From assembly GCA_002697705.1 (NCBI GenBank), contig NZXL01000011.1:17293-28907 (forward strand): 11,615 nt of DNA, in the 5' to 3' direction. The notes under the pieces were generated by a model. The model saw only the letters and a program-made list of their open reading frames with translations. It made no database searches and was not told the DNA's origin. Every line of letters begins with the position of its first letter. Positions within the stretch are counted from its first letter, which is position 1. This stretch comes from Methanobacteriota archaeon (GTDB lineage: Archaea; Thermoplasmatota; Poseidoniia; Poseidoniales; Poseidoniaceae). Both the position numbers and the translations under genes were made by a program. Positions 1-6,897 of this stretch are shown piece by piece.

Positions 1-1056
1 ATAACAGGCTCAGTAATGTCTAATATGGATTCTAACTTGTGGAGTATTGAATTCTACAATGGCTCGGGTTGGGCTACTTCTGCTGAAGTAACAATGGGTA
101 TTGGAGAATCCCTATCAGATGATTCAGTATCTAATACCAGCACTGTCAAAGCTAGAATCACTATGCCGAATGCAAGTTCTGCTTGGAGTTTCGATGATGG
201 ACACCAGATTACTATTAGATTAGAGAATGATGGAGGAATCTCCAGTTCACAAAACGTCAAGGTATTCATACCAGAAACTTATGGAATTGAAGTAAGTGAT
301 ATAGTAGAGGAAACAGGTGTTTCACCGGGTGGTTCAAGCACTTTCTCCTTTACTATAACCAACACAGGTAATGGTAATGACAACATCAAGATTGAACACA
401 CCAATTCTCTTGGTACAGGTTGGGAAGTCTCTCCGGGATTAACTTACTTGAACATCACTAAGGGTGACTTTAGAAGTCAGACTTTCACAGTTTATGCACC
501 TTCTGATTTCGAAGAGGGTGAGGTTCAAGCATGGATTACGGTCTCAAGTGAAGATGGAATAACCAACACCACTGTAGAAGTCGATATTTATTCGGCAAGA
601 ATTTCCCTAAGTGTTGAACAATCATCAGTCAATGAGAAGTCATACCAAAATGAAATTGGAGGCGGAGAATTAATCATCCCTGTTGAAAATTCAGGATTCA
701 GATCTGCTGGAACAGTAATAGTTTATGCTAACAGGACTGATGATGCAGGTGTAACGCTTGAATCATTCACTCCTCAAACTATTTCTGTGGGCGCTGGACA
801 AACGGTTGATGCGGTATTCCAATTGAACGCTACTTCAAAGATTGATCAACGTTATGCAGTTAGTGTTGATGTTCAAGGTGATGATGTTAATTTCACTTCA
901 AAGAATGTCGAACCATTTGATTTCGACCTTCCAACAAAACTGAATGTTGAAGAAGATACATCTGTTTGGCTAATGGTGATTATCTTTGCATTAACTATTC
1001 TTGTCGCTTACGGCGGTTTGAAGGTTGCAAGAAACAAATCATCTACCAGATTCTGA
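1..1056 (+). CDS. C-terminal part of a membrane-anchored cell-surface protein with NEW3/CARDB-like beta domains (5' end outside window)
   Basis: The reading frame is open from the first base of the window, so the gene begins upstream and the ATG at 16 is probably internal; 351 codons are visible before the TGA at 1054-1056. Roughly codons 100-200 read like a NEW3/CARDB-type beta-sandwich (FTITNTGNGNDNIKI, then GWEVSP, then a QTFTVYAPS strand and a VSSEDG turn). A second similar beta domain follows at about codons 201-310. A single hydrophobic helix (about codons 321-340, VWLMVIIFALTILVAYGG) is followed by a short basic tail (KVARNKSSTRF), as expected for a C-terminal anchor with the beta domains outside the cell. 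There is no catalytic motif in the visible part. An S8 protease gene follows after 55 bp on the same strand. Likely a surface or cell-wall-associated protein; its actual role cannot be told from the C-terminus alone. Confidence 0.85.
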   Translation: MTGSVMSNMDSNLWSIEFYNGSGWATSAEVTMGIGESLSDDSVSNTSTVKARITMPNASSAWSFDDGHQITIRLENDGGISSSQNVKVFIPETYGIEVSDIVEETGVSPGGSSTFSFTITNTGNGNDNIKIEHTNSLGTGWEVSPGLTYLNITKGDFRSQTFTVYAPSDFEEGEVQAWITVSSEDGITNTTVEVDIYSARISLSVEQSSVNEKSYQNEIGGGELIIPVENSGFRSAGTVIVYANRTDDAGVTLESFTPQTISVGAGQTVDAVFQLNATSKIDQRYAVSVDVQGDDVNFTSKNVEPFDFDLPTKLNVEEDTSVWLMVIIFALTILVAYGGLKVARNKSSTRF

Positions 1057-1102
1057 TTTGAGACAAGCCATTAAATGCTTAGCCCAGTCAATATGACTCA
1101 GT

Positions 1103-1106
1103 GGTG
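1103..1106 (+). promoter_or_regulatory. Possible Shine-Dalgarno (GGTG) supporting the TTG start of the S8 protease
   Basis: GGTG followed by CTGAT places a partial match to the archaeal anti-Shine-Dalgarno (complement of AGGAGGTGAT) 5 bases before the TTG at 1112. It matters because no ATG or GTG start exists in frame after the stop at 1094-1096. The match is only four bases, so support is modest. Confidence 0.45.
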
Positions 1107-1111
1107 CTGAT

Positions 1112-2323
1112 TTGAGTAGTTTAGATACTGTTGAACTTCTTCCTGAACCGGAAGACGACAGGATCCTTTCTGCTATTGACCCATCCGTGGTTGGTTTCCA
1201 AGACGAGTGGCGTTCTGAAGTCACTGGTTGGGCTCCAATGTTGGCAAAGCCCATCCATCGTGTAAGAGGCCGTAGATTTCTTTACACTAACATAACGTTG
1301 TTTGCAATTCTCGTTTCATTGATGCTTTGGGTTTGGCAATCTGGATATATGTTCATAGAATTGCCACCACCCAAATCTGAGTGGGCAATAGAGCAAGCTG
1401 GTTTCGAAGATGAGATTCTAAATGGATTGACCGGAGAAGGAGTCCGAGTTTGTATTGTTGATACAGGCATTGATCTCTCTCATTCAGCGTTCGAAGGAGT
1501 TCAAGTTGTGTTTAAAGATATGATTTCTAATTCTGTTAGTCCTGTGGATTATGGCGTAATTGCGCATGGAACTTTGATGGCTGGAATACTTATGTCACAA
1601 TCTCACCAAATGGGGGTAGCGCCAGGAATTACTCTTGGTGTAGTAGCTGCTTTAGATGATGATGGTTCTGGTATGAATACCGCAGGTGAGCAGACAATTT
1701 CCGACGCTATCGAATGGTGTATTGAACAGTTCTCCGCCGATATTATTTCTCTGTCATTGGGAGGAGTCCAAACCGATGATATGACTAGAGAAGGCCCCAG
1801 TGTATCTTCAACAAGAAAGGCATTAGATAGGGGGATATTCGTTGTGGCAGCCGCTGGTAACGATGGTGGAAATGATGATGATGGGCGTGTTTCGGTTCCA
1901 AGCAATGTGCCATTGGCTATATCAGTGGGAGCATCTGCTGAAGGTGGAGAACTTTGGGCCAATAGTTCACAAGGTAATCAAATAACTTTTGAGGGTATTC
2001 AACGAATGCATCCAAATCAAAAGCCAGAGATTATCGCACCAGGTGTTGGAATAATAAGTACAGGGACAGAAGATTCCTGGTACTCTAGTAGCGGTACTTC
2101 AGATTCAACTGTTTTTGTTACCGGTGCGTTGGCATTGATATTAGAAGACCAACCACAATTGCGCACCTCAGTTACTCAAGATAGTACATGTATCGGCGAA
2201 GTGAAACAGTCATTACGCCAAAGTGCTAGTGATTCAATTTATCAGCATGATGATGCATTAGGCTATGGTAATTTGGACGCAGGGGCTTGGTTAGAAGAAG
2301 TTAGAGCAATGCCTAATTGTTGA
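1112..2323 (+). CDS. Membrane-anchored subtilisin-like serine protease (peptidase family S8)
   Basis: 403 residues. The catalytic triad is visible: Asp117 in VDTGID, His152 in AHGT and Ser330 in SGTS, with the oxyanion Asn250 in AAAGND. The usual GTSMA.P.VAG block is instead GTSDSTVFVTG, so the serine is kept but the following Met-Ala and Pro are not. There is no cleavable signal peptide and no obvious I9 pro-domain. Instead one hydrophobic helix lies at about residues 57-77 after a basic patch (HRVRGRR), which predicts a signal-anchor with the N-terminus inside and the protease domain outside. The start is TTG: the frame has a TGA at 1094-1096 and no ATG or GTG between it and 1112, and a GGTG sits 5 bases upstream. 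The next ATG, at codon 43, would still keep the anchor. A weak TATA-like TTAAATG lies about 35 bases upstream, so it may have its own promoter. Possible roles are processing of neighbouring surface proteins or extracellular peptide degradation; both are inference. Confidence 0.92.
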   Translation: MSSLDTVELLPEPEDDRILSAIDPSVVGFQDEWRSEVTGWAPMLAKPIHRVRGRRFLYTNITLFAILVSLMLWVWQSGYMFIELPPPKSEWAIEQAGFEDEILNGLTGEGVRVCIVDTGIDLSHSAFEGVQVVFKDMISNSVSPVDYGVIAHGTLMAGILMSQSHQMGVAPGITLGVVAALDDDGSGMNTAGEQTISDAIEWCIEQFSADIISLSLGGVQTDDMTREGPSVSSTRKALDRGIFVVAAAGNDGGNDDDGRVSVPSNVPLAISVGASAEGGELWANSSQGNQITFEGIQRMHPNQKPEIIAPGVGIISTGTEDSWYSSSGTSDSTVFVTGALALILEDQPQLRTSVTQDSTCIGEVKQSLRQSASDSIYQHDDALGYGNLDAGAWLEEVRAMPNC

Positions 2324-2338
2324 TTTCAAACTGTGGAA

Positions 2339-2416
2339 TCTGATACTTTTGAGGAAATTTGATATTTTTAGATTGTAAAATTTGATATTATTAAACACAT
2401 TTTGATACAATTAAAC
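2339..2416 (+). repeat. Four direct TGATA-centred repeats at roughly 20-bp spacing
   Basis: TGATA begins at 2341, 2360, 2383 and 2403, giving spacings of 19, 23 and 20 bp, about two helical turns each. The last two copies are the best matched: TTTGATATTATTAAAC at 2381 and TTTGATACAATTAAAC at 2401 differ at two of 16 positions. The second copy (TTTGATATTTTTAGAT) matches less well and the first is only TCTGATACTTTT. The array lies just upstream of the predicted core promoter, where an activator or cooperative repressor could bind on one face of the helix. AT-rich composition could create part of this pattern by chance. Confidence 0.5.
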
Positions 2417-2417
2417 T

Positions 2418-2457
2418 TCCCGTAAGGGAGCAGTATTATATTCGTCCCATCAATGGG
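2418..2457 (+). promoter_or_regulatory. TATA-like core promoter flanked by two GGGA-type dyads
   Basis: TATTATATT at 2434-2442 lies 34 bases before the ATG at 2476, a reasonable distance for an archaeal TATA box with a short leader. On its upstream side is TCCC-GTAA-GGGA (2418-2429), a perfect 4-bp dyad that would form a GNRA-like tetraloop if transcribed. On its downstream side is CCCAT-CA-ATGGG (2446-2457), a perfect 5-bp dyad. The dyad centres are 28 bp apart. Such placement would suit a repressor blocking TBP/TFB or polymerase, but no regulator is identified. The TATA call itself is by eye. Confidence 0.4.
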
Positions 2458-2463
2458 GAACTT

Positions 2464-2468
2464 AGAGG
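2464..2468 (+). promoter_or_regulatory. Shine-Dalgarno AGAGG for the 1470-residue surface protein
   Basis: AGAGG sits 7 bases before the ATG at 2476, the spacing expected for an archaeal ribosome binding site. It supports this start, which also begins a good signal peptide. Confidence 0.6.
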
Positions 2469-2475
2469 CCAAACA

Positions 2476-5400
2476 ATGTCAACCAAAAAATCTGGAAAAA
2501 GTATCTCTCTAGTTATGCTATTAATTCTATCATCTTTAACTGGAATGTTAATGTTGCCTAGTTCATCTGCAGCAGGAATCAATCAAACCACTTCCGGTAT
2601 CCTCAATGGTCAAGAAACTTGGTCTGGAACACATACTCTTACCGACAATGTGACCGTTGCTCCTGGTGCAAGTTTGATCGTTAGTACAGGTACTACAGTA
2701 AATATTCCATACGGAAAGCACATTGATGTACAAGGTGCGATATGTGTTGCATCTACTTCTTGTGGTGCATCATCTGATGGTAGTGCTTCGTCTAAGACCA
2801 GATTTACATGGACATTACCAACAGACTATACCATTCGTGGCCCATGCGTTGTCAGCATAGATGCTGCTTGTGGCGGTGGAATGGTAATTAGAAATACCAT
2901 TGACCAATCCAAGACTGGATTGAATCATATCACATTCACAAATGCCTATGGTTTTGAAATGGGTGTAAATACATTAACTGGAGTTTCTGCAAAATATTCT
3001 GCACTGGTTTTTGATGGTTCAAATACTAACGCTAATGGATTAGAATTTGCTAATGTCAATGCAAGTAATATTCTACTAGTTGACTTGGCCAATCCTTCTA
3101 TTACCGATTCAACACTTACACTTGGCATAGATGACTATTCTATTGGGAAATCCGCTGCTCTTTCAGCATATGGTGCAGGTGCAGGTATTTCGGATCCATT
3201 TACTGTATCTGGTGTGACTTTTACAGGTGATTCTGAAGGTACATGTGGAAATAACGGCAATGGTATTTCCATGGTATATATCGAGAATAGTTATTCAGAT
3301 ATTGATAACATAGATATCACTGATAATGGATATGGTTTATTTTTCCAACAATCTTCTGGAGAATTAAAAAATTCAGCTGTCACTGTTAACTGTGCAGCAG
3401 TAGACACAAAAGGTTTCAAGCAAACAGGAGATATTAAGCACACTTTGAAAATTGAAAACAATGTATTCACTACAACTGACGGGGCTGGAATTACGGCTTA
3501 TGACCAAGCCCGAATCTCTGCATCAGGGAACACGATATCAGGTGCTGACAGTGGGTCAGGAATTGCTGTACGTTCTTCGATGGCAACTTTGGAAAACAAT
3601 GTTGTAGGGCCGATTGGTGGATATAATGGTCTTTGGATATATGGTACATCTGATGTTGTAGCAATAGGAAACACATTTACAGATACGGCAAGGGAGCCAG
3701 TTGTTCATGGAGAATATCACTATCAAGATTCTGGATGGCCGTCAGTACAACCATCAGAATCAAGACTTTATATGGAAAATAATATAATTTCCAATAATTC
3801 TGGGACATGTAGTTCTCAAAAGATGTATGGAGGGGAATTCCAATGCCCTGCAATTCATATTTTCCGCAGTTCAGCTACTCTATACAATAATACAGTCACA
3901 GACAGTGTAGGTGACGCTCTTAGAATTAAAGGCGGTATTGTTAATATCCAAGGAAACGTAATGCAAACCGAGAGTTTCGGAGTAAATATCTCTCACCATG
4001 ATGATAACTATGGAAATAAATACGGTTCTATCGGTTATTTTTCAGGCAATACTTTCACCAATGCAACTCAAGTTTACAACATCACAGAATCAAGAGTAAC
4101 CATACAATCAGAGTACATACCTGATGCTGGTGGAAATGAAATTTATCCTATTCAACTAAGATGGTTGAATTCAGAATGTCCTGCAGTTCAAAATGAATGT
4201 CTACAAGTTCCAGATACATCTCAAATGCCACCAGTGGGTATGCCAATGTCTCTAGAATTAGTTAATAATTCGACAGTTTTATCATATGCTGGATTACAAA
4301 ATTTTGATACATCAAAGATACATGTTCAAAACCAAAACTCGGCATGGGGAACTCAAGTAAGAGAGGGTGAATTGGTAAGGTTCCAAATAAAAGCCTCGAA
4401 CAGTAATGTTAACGAAGCGACTGTTGTAATCAAGAACTCTACTGGTTTCCCACTTTATTCACTAACTACAGATCAGTTTGGATACACTCCTGAAGTGACA
4501 TTGCCAAGTGATTTCTATTTAGACAGAAATTGGAACAATCAAGTTGGAGAACAGGGTGTAACGGTTGTCATTGACCCAGGACCACCTGCAAGCACTACAA
4601 CTATGGATGAAAATACTTGTTCTGATGGTTATGACAATGATGGAGACACTCTTACTGATGCTAATGATCCAGATTGTGCATCTGGTAGAGAAATACCTTC
4701 ATACAGTGTAGAGGCATATAAATTTGGAAAGGGTATCTATGAATTTGACTTCACCCTAGTTGGCCCTATTGACGACATCATCAATTTGGATAACATGCCT
4801 CCTAGCGTAACATTGACTCAACCTGAATTTACTTCTTTTGCACGTACAGTTTCACTCAGTGGTTCAGCATGGGATGGTGAAGCACCACCATATGCCTCAG
4901 ACATAATTGCAATGCAGAAACAATTCGGTTATGTAGAGGAAGTCCAGATACAACCTCCTGGTTCTAGTCAATGGTATTCTGCAGTTGACACTTCAAATTC
5001 TGGTGGAATAATTACCCAAGAAATTTATCCTTTCAGTAGTTGGACATTCGATTGGGATATGTCAACATATCCTGAAGGTGAAGGCGATGTTACTTTCAAA
5101 GTACGTTCTTATGATGGTTTAGAATATTCTCCTCTTACTGTTAGAAAGTTCAAATTGAATCTCGAAGCACCATCGATAGTAATCAATACACCATCTGATG
5201 GTCAATCACATTCCCCTAGTTCTTCCAAAGGCTCTGTAGTTTCATTTAGCGGAACTGCCTCAGATCAATATTCTGGAATTCAGGGAAGCGATATTCAAAA
5301 GATATGGTTTGAGATTAGAAATGAAGCAAATGGACAAACCTCCAAGTTTAGTATTAATGCAGAAGTTGGACAATCGCTAACCGCATGGTCGTATGATTGG

Positions 5401-6888
5401 GATTACTCAATCTATGAAACCGGCCAGTACACATTCACAATTTGGGCAGCGGACAGTGACTTCTGCATAATCGACTACAATGCAGATACTTGTGACGCTA
5501 AAACTATCGCAGTTAATATACAAAATGATAATTCGATACCAGGAATTGTGCTAGAAAGTATGTATGAGTCTCAAGTGATTAGAGGAAGTGCTTCAACACC
5601 AATTAGTGGTTATGTGTGGGATAATGATGGTATAATTACTAGGGTGGAAATTGATATTTATCAAGGAGGAAGAAACACTGGAAACTCCCCTACTAGCATC
5701 ATCATTAGGCAAGACCAAATCGATTCAGGTGAATTCAATAGTTCTTGGGATTTGACTAATGTCTGGAAAACAAATAGTCTACCACATAATTCGAATTATG
5801 AAATAGTACTGCGTTCTTTTGATGGTGAGGACTTTTCAGAAGAGGTATCGGTAACCATTACAATTGATAATTCTGTAGACAACTTAGCTCCAATTTTCGA
5901 CCCATCTGGATGGGCTAATACTGTAAGTGTATATTGTGATGAGAATTCAAGAAATCTCAACCGTTGTGGAAAAGGTGCTGTATTCGATTTGAATAATTAT
6001 TTCACAGACCCTGAAGGTGGTACATTGGTCTTCGAAGTATATGATGACCCTAGTACTGAAATAGATAATTTCTATGATTCATATTTCTCGATATCTGTTG
6101 ATGGAATTGCAACATATAATCCTTCAGCTTCACGTTCAGACCAAATTAAAGATTGGTCTTTGATCGATGTTAAATTTAAGGCCACAGATAGCAGTGAACT
6201 GGCAACACTTTCACGCTTGGTGGATGTTGATGTTAATGCCATTAAGTTCACAGTCATTCGTGATAATATTGATTCGATTGTGACTACCTCAGATCCAGCA
6301 TCGTTCTCTGGTGTTGGTTTGCCAAATAGTCTTGTAAAGGCACGATTCGATTCAAGTTCAGGTCAAGAAATCAACTCTACGAGAGTACTTTCTGATGGAA
6401 GTTGGCAAATGTTCCTTACTACAAGTCAGTTGGGTTCGGCAGACTCAAGACAGGTAGTTTTCGAAATGGATGGTCAATTATTCAGTAGTACAAATGATAA
6501 TGAAAATACCCAATTCTCTTTATCCTTGACATCGGAAGAAGAAAGTTCCAACCTTCTACTTATTATCATAATAGTAGTAGTTGCACTAGCAGTTCTTGTT
6601 GGAGTAGGTGCATTCTTCTTCACTTTTGAGGAAGAACTCGATGACCTAATGGAAGAAGGTTACAGCACTGAGCAGGCCGCAGACCCATATGCTTGGGCGA
6701 AGGCCAAGAATGTCCCTGAGATTCCTGCTGCTGCTAATCAGCCAGTTCAACAAGTTCAACAACCAGTTCAACAACCAGTTCAACAAGTAGTTCAGCAAAC
6801 AACCTCTTCTCAGCATCCAGGATGGCTATGGGATGAAACAACTGGTCAGTGGGTGCCTGATCCAATCTATGTTCCTGGTCAAAATTGA
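2476..6888 (+). CDS. Giant cell-surface protein: signal peptide, beta-helix, DNDGD calcium-loop-like segment, Ig/cadherin-like stalk, C-terminal membrane anchor and cytoplasmic WLWD tail
   Basis: 1470 residues. A Sec-type signal peptide spans residues 1 to about 33 (KKSGK, a hydrophobic core, then SSSAA). Residues from about 45 to 550 show repeated short strands with GN.I/NN.F turns typical of right-handed parallel beta-helices (NosD/pectate-lyase-like fold). No lyase catalytic residues were recognised. Residues 715-734 form a Cys-bounded DGYDNDGDTLTDANDPD segment resembling calcium-binding loops. Three Ig-like units follow (about 775-895, 898-1015, 1016-1132); the first two share a W-(T/S)-(F/Y)-DWD motif at 856-861 and 971-976, and the third has a looser SSWDL. 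A cadherin/dystroglycan-like unit (about 1136-1255, FTDPEGGTLVFEV) and a final Ig-like unit (about 1257-1350) come next. The membrane helix is at about 1360-1384. The 86-residue cytoplasmic tail is acidic, then Q-rich (QPVQQ repeats), and ends in HPGWLWDETTGQWVPDP. The beta-helix suggests polysaccharide or surface binding; the tail suggests contact with a cytoplasmic partner. A wHTH-STAND-TPR gene follows 9 bp downstream. Confidence 0.9.
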   Translation: MSTKKSGKSISLVMLLILSSLTGMLMLPSSSAAGINQTTSGILNGQETWSGTHTLTDNVTVAPGASLIVSTGTTVNIPYGKHIDVQGAICVASTSCGASSDGSASSKTRFTWTLPTDYTIRGPCVVSIDAACGGGMVIRNTIDQSKTGLNHITFTNAYGFEMGVNTLTGVSAKYSALVFDGSNTNANGLEFANVNASNILLVDLANPSITDSTLTLGIDDYSIGKSAALSAYGAGAGISDPFTVSGVTFTGDSEGTCGNNGNGISMVYIENSYSDIDNIDITDNGYGLFFQQSSGELKNSAVTVNCAAVDTKGFKQTGDIKHTLKIENNVFTTTDGAGITAYDQARISASGNTISGADSGSGIAVRSSMATLENNVVGPIGGYNGLWIYGTSDVVAIGNTFTDTAREPVVHGEYHYQDSGWPSVQPSESRLYMENNIISNNSGTCSSQKMYGGEFQCPAIHIFRSSATLYNNTVTDSVGDALRIKGGIVNIQGNVMQTESFGVNISHHDDNYGNKYGSIGYFSGNTFTNATQVYNITESRVTIQSEYIPDAGGNEIYPIQLRWLNSECPAVQNECLQVPDTSQMPPVGMPMSLELVNNSTVLSYAGLQNFDTSKIHVQNQNSAWGTQVREGELVRFQIKASNSNVNEATVVIKNSTGFPLYSLTTDQFGYTPEVTLPSDFYLDRNWNNQVGEQGVTVVIDPGPPASTTTMDENTCSDGYDNDGDTLTDANDPDCASGREIPSYSVEAYKFGKGIYEFDFTLVGPIDDIINLDNMPPSVTLTQPEFTSFARTVSLSGSAWDGEAPPYASDIIAMQKQFGYVEEVQIQPPGSSQWYSAVDTSNSGGIITQEIYPFSSWTFDWDMSTYPEGEGDVTFKVRSYDGLEYSPLTVRKFKLNLEAPSIVINTPSDGQSHSPSSSKGSVVSFSGTASDQYSGIQGSDIQKIWFEIRNEANGQTSKFSINAEVGQSLTAWSYDWDYSIYETGQYTFTIWAADSDFCIIDYNADTCDAKTIAVNIQNDNSIPGIVLESMYESQVIRGSASTPISGYVWDNDGIITRVEIDIYQGGRNTGNSPTSIIIRQDQIDSGEFNSSWDLTNVWKTNSLPHNSNYEIVLRSFDGEDFSEEVSVTITIDNSVDNLAPIFDPSGWANTVSVYCDENSRNLNRCGKGAVFDLNNYFTDPEGGTLVFEVYDDPSTEIDNFYDSYFSISVDGIATYNPSASRSDQIKDWSLIDVKFKATDSSELATLSRLVDVDVNAIKFTVIRDNIDSIVTTSDPASFSGVGLPNSLVKARFDSSSGQEINSTRVLSDGSWQMFLTTSQLGSADSRQVVFEMDGQLFSSTNDNENTQFSLSLTSEEESSNLLLIIIIVVVALAVLVGVGAFFFTFEEELDDLMEEGYSTEQAADPYAWAKAKNVPEIPAAANQPVQQVQQPVQQPVQQVVQQTTSSQHPGWLWDETTGQWVPDPIYVPGQN
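6739..6798 (+). repeat. Short tandem repeat encoding QPVQQ-type units in the cytoplasmic tail
   Basis: The DNA repeats CCAGTTCAACAA-like units several times with small variations, giving the tail a PVQQ/VQQ low-complexity tract at residues 1422-1441. It is probably a flexible linker between the membrane helix and the terminal WLWD motif. Such tracts are prone to copy-number change and to assembly error. Confidence 0.8.
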
Positions 6889-6891
6889 GGA
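6887..6891 (+). promoter_or_regulatory. Shine-Dalgarno GAGGA overlapping the upstream stop codon
   Basis: GAGGA begins inside the TGA stop (6886-6888) of the surface-protein gene and lies 6 bases before the ATG at 6898. Ribosomes ending the first gene could re-initiate here, so the two genes are probably one transcript and translationally coupled. Confidence 0.7.
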
Positions 6892-6897
6892 ATTAAA

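Larger units (their letters stand above)
2324..2475 (+). promoter_or_regulatory. Intergenic regulatory region upstream of the 1470-residue surface protein
   Basis: This 152-bp AT-rich gap is the only real non-coding stretch. From left to right it holds a T-rich stretch just after the protease stop (2346-2350 and 2365-2369) that could end upstream transcription, four TGATA-centred repeats (2339-2416), a short dyad TCCC-GTAA-GGGA (2418-2429), a TATA-like TATTATATT (2434-2442), a second dyad CCC-ATCAAT-GGG (2446-2457) and an AGAGG Shine-Dalgarno (2464-2468) before the ATG at 2476. No small gene or structured RNA was recognised. If transcription starts about 25 bases after the TATA element, the leader would be only around 15 bases. 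Confidence 0.6.

Noticed and set aside
16..1056. ATG at 16 as the start of the first gene
   Set aside because: The frame is open from base 1, there is no ribosome site in the 15 bases before it, no signal peptide follows, and the protein begins in the middle of a beta domain. It is a partial gene.
1603..1962. 119-codon minus-strand open frame within the S8 protease gene
   Set aside because: It lies opposite the catalytic domain, and its Ser/Pro/Ala-rich translation looks like the reverse shadow of Gly/Asp-rich coding sequence.
2339..2416. CRISPR-like array
   Set aside because: The repeats are about 7-16 bases, imperfect, and separated by only a few bases without unique spacers of normal length; no cas genes are nearby.
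2416..2430. Intrinsic terminator hairpin for the S8 protease gene
   Set aside because: The stem is only 4-5 bp and is not followed by a T-run; archaeal ends rely more on T-tracts, which occur earlier in the gap.
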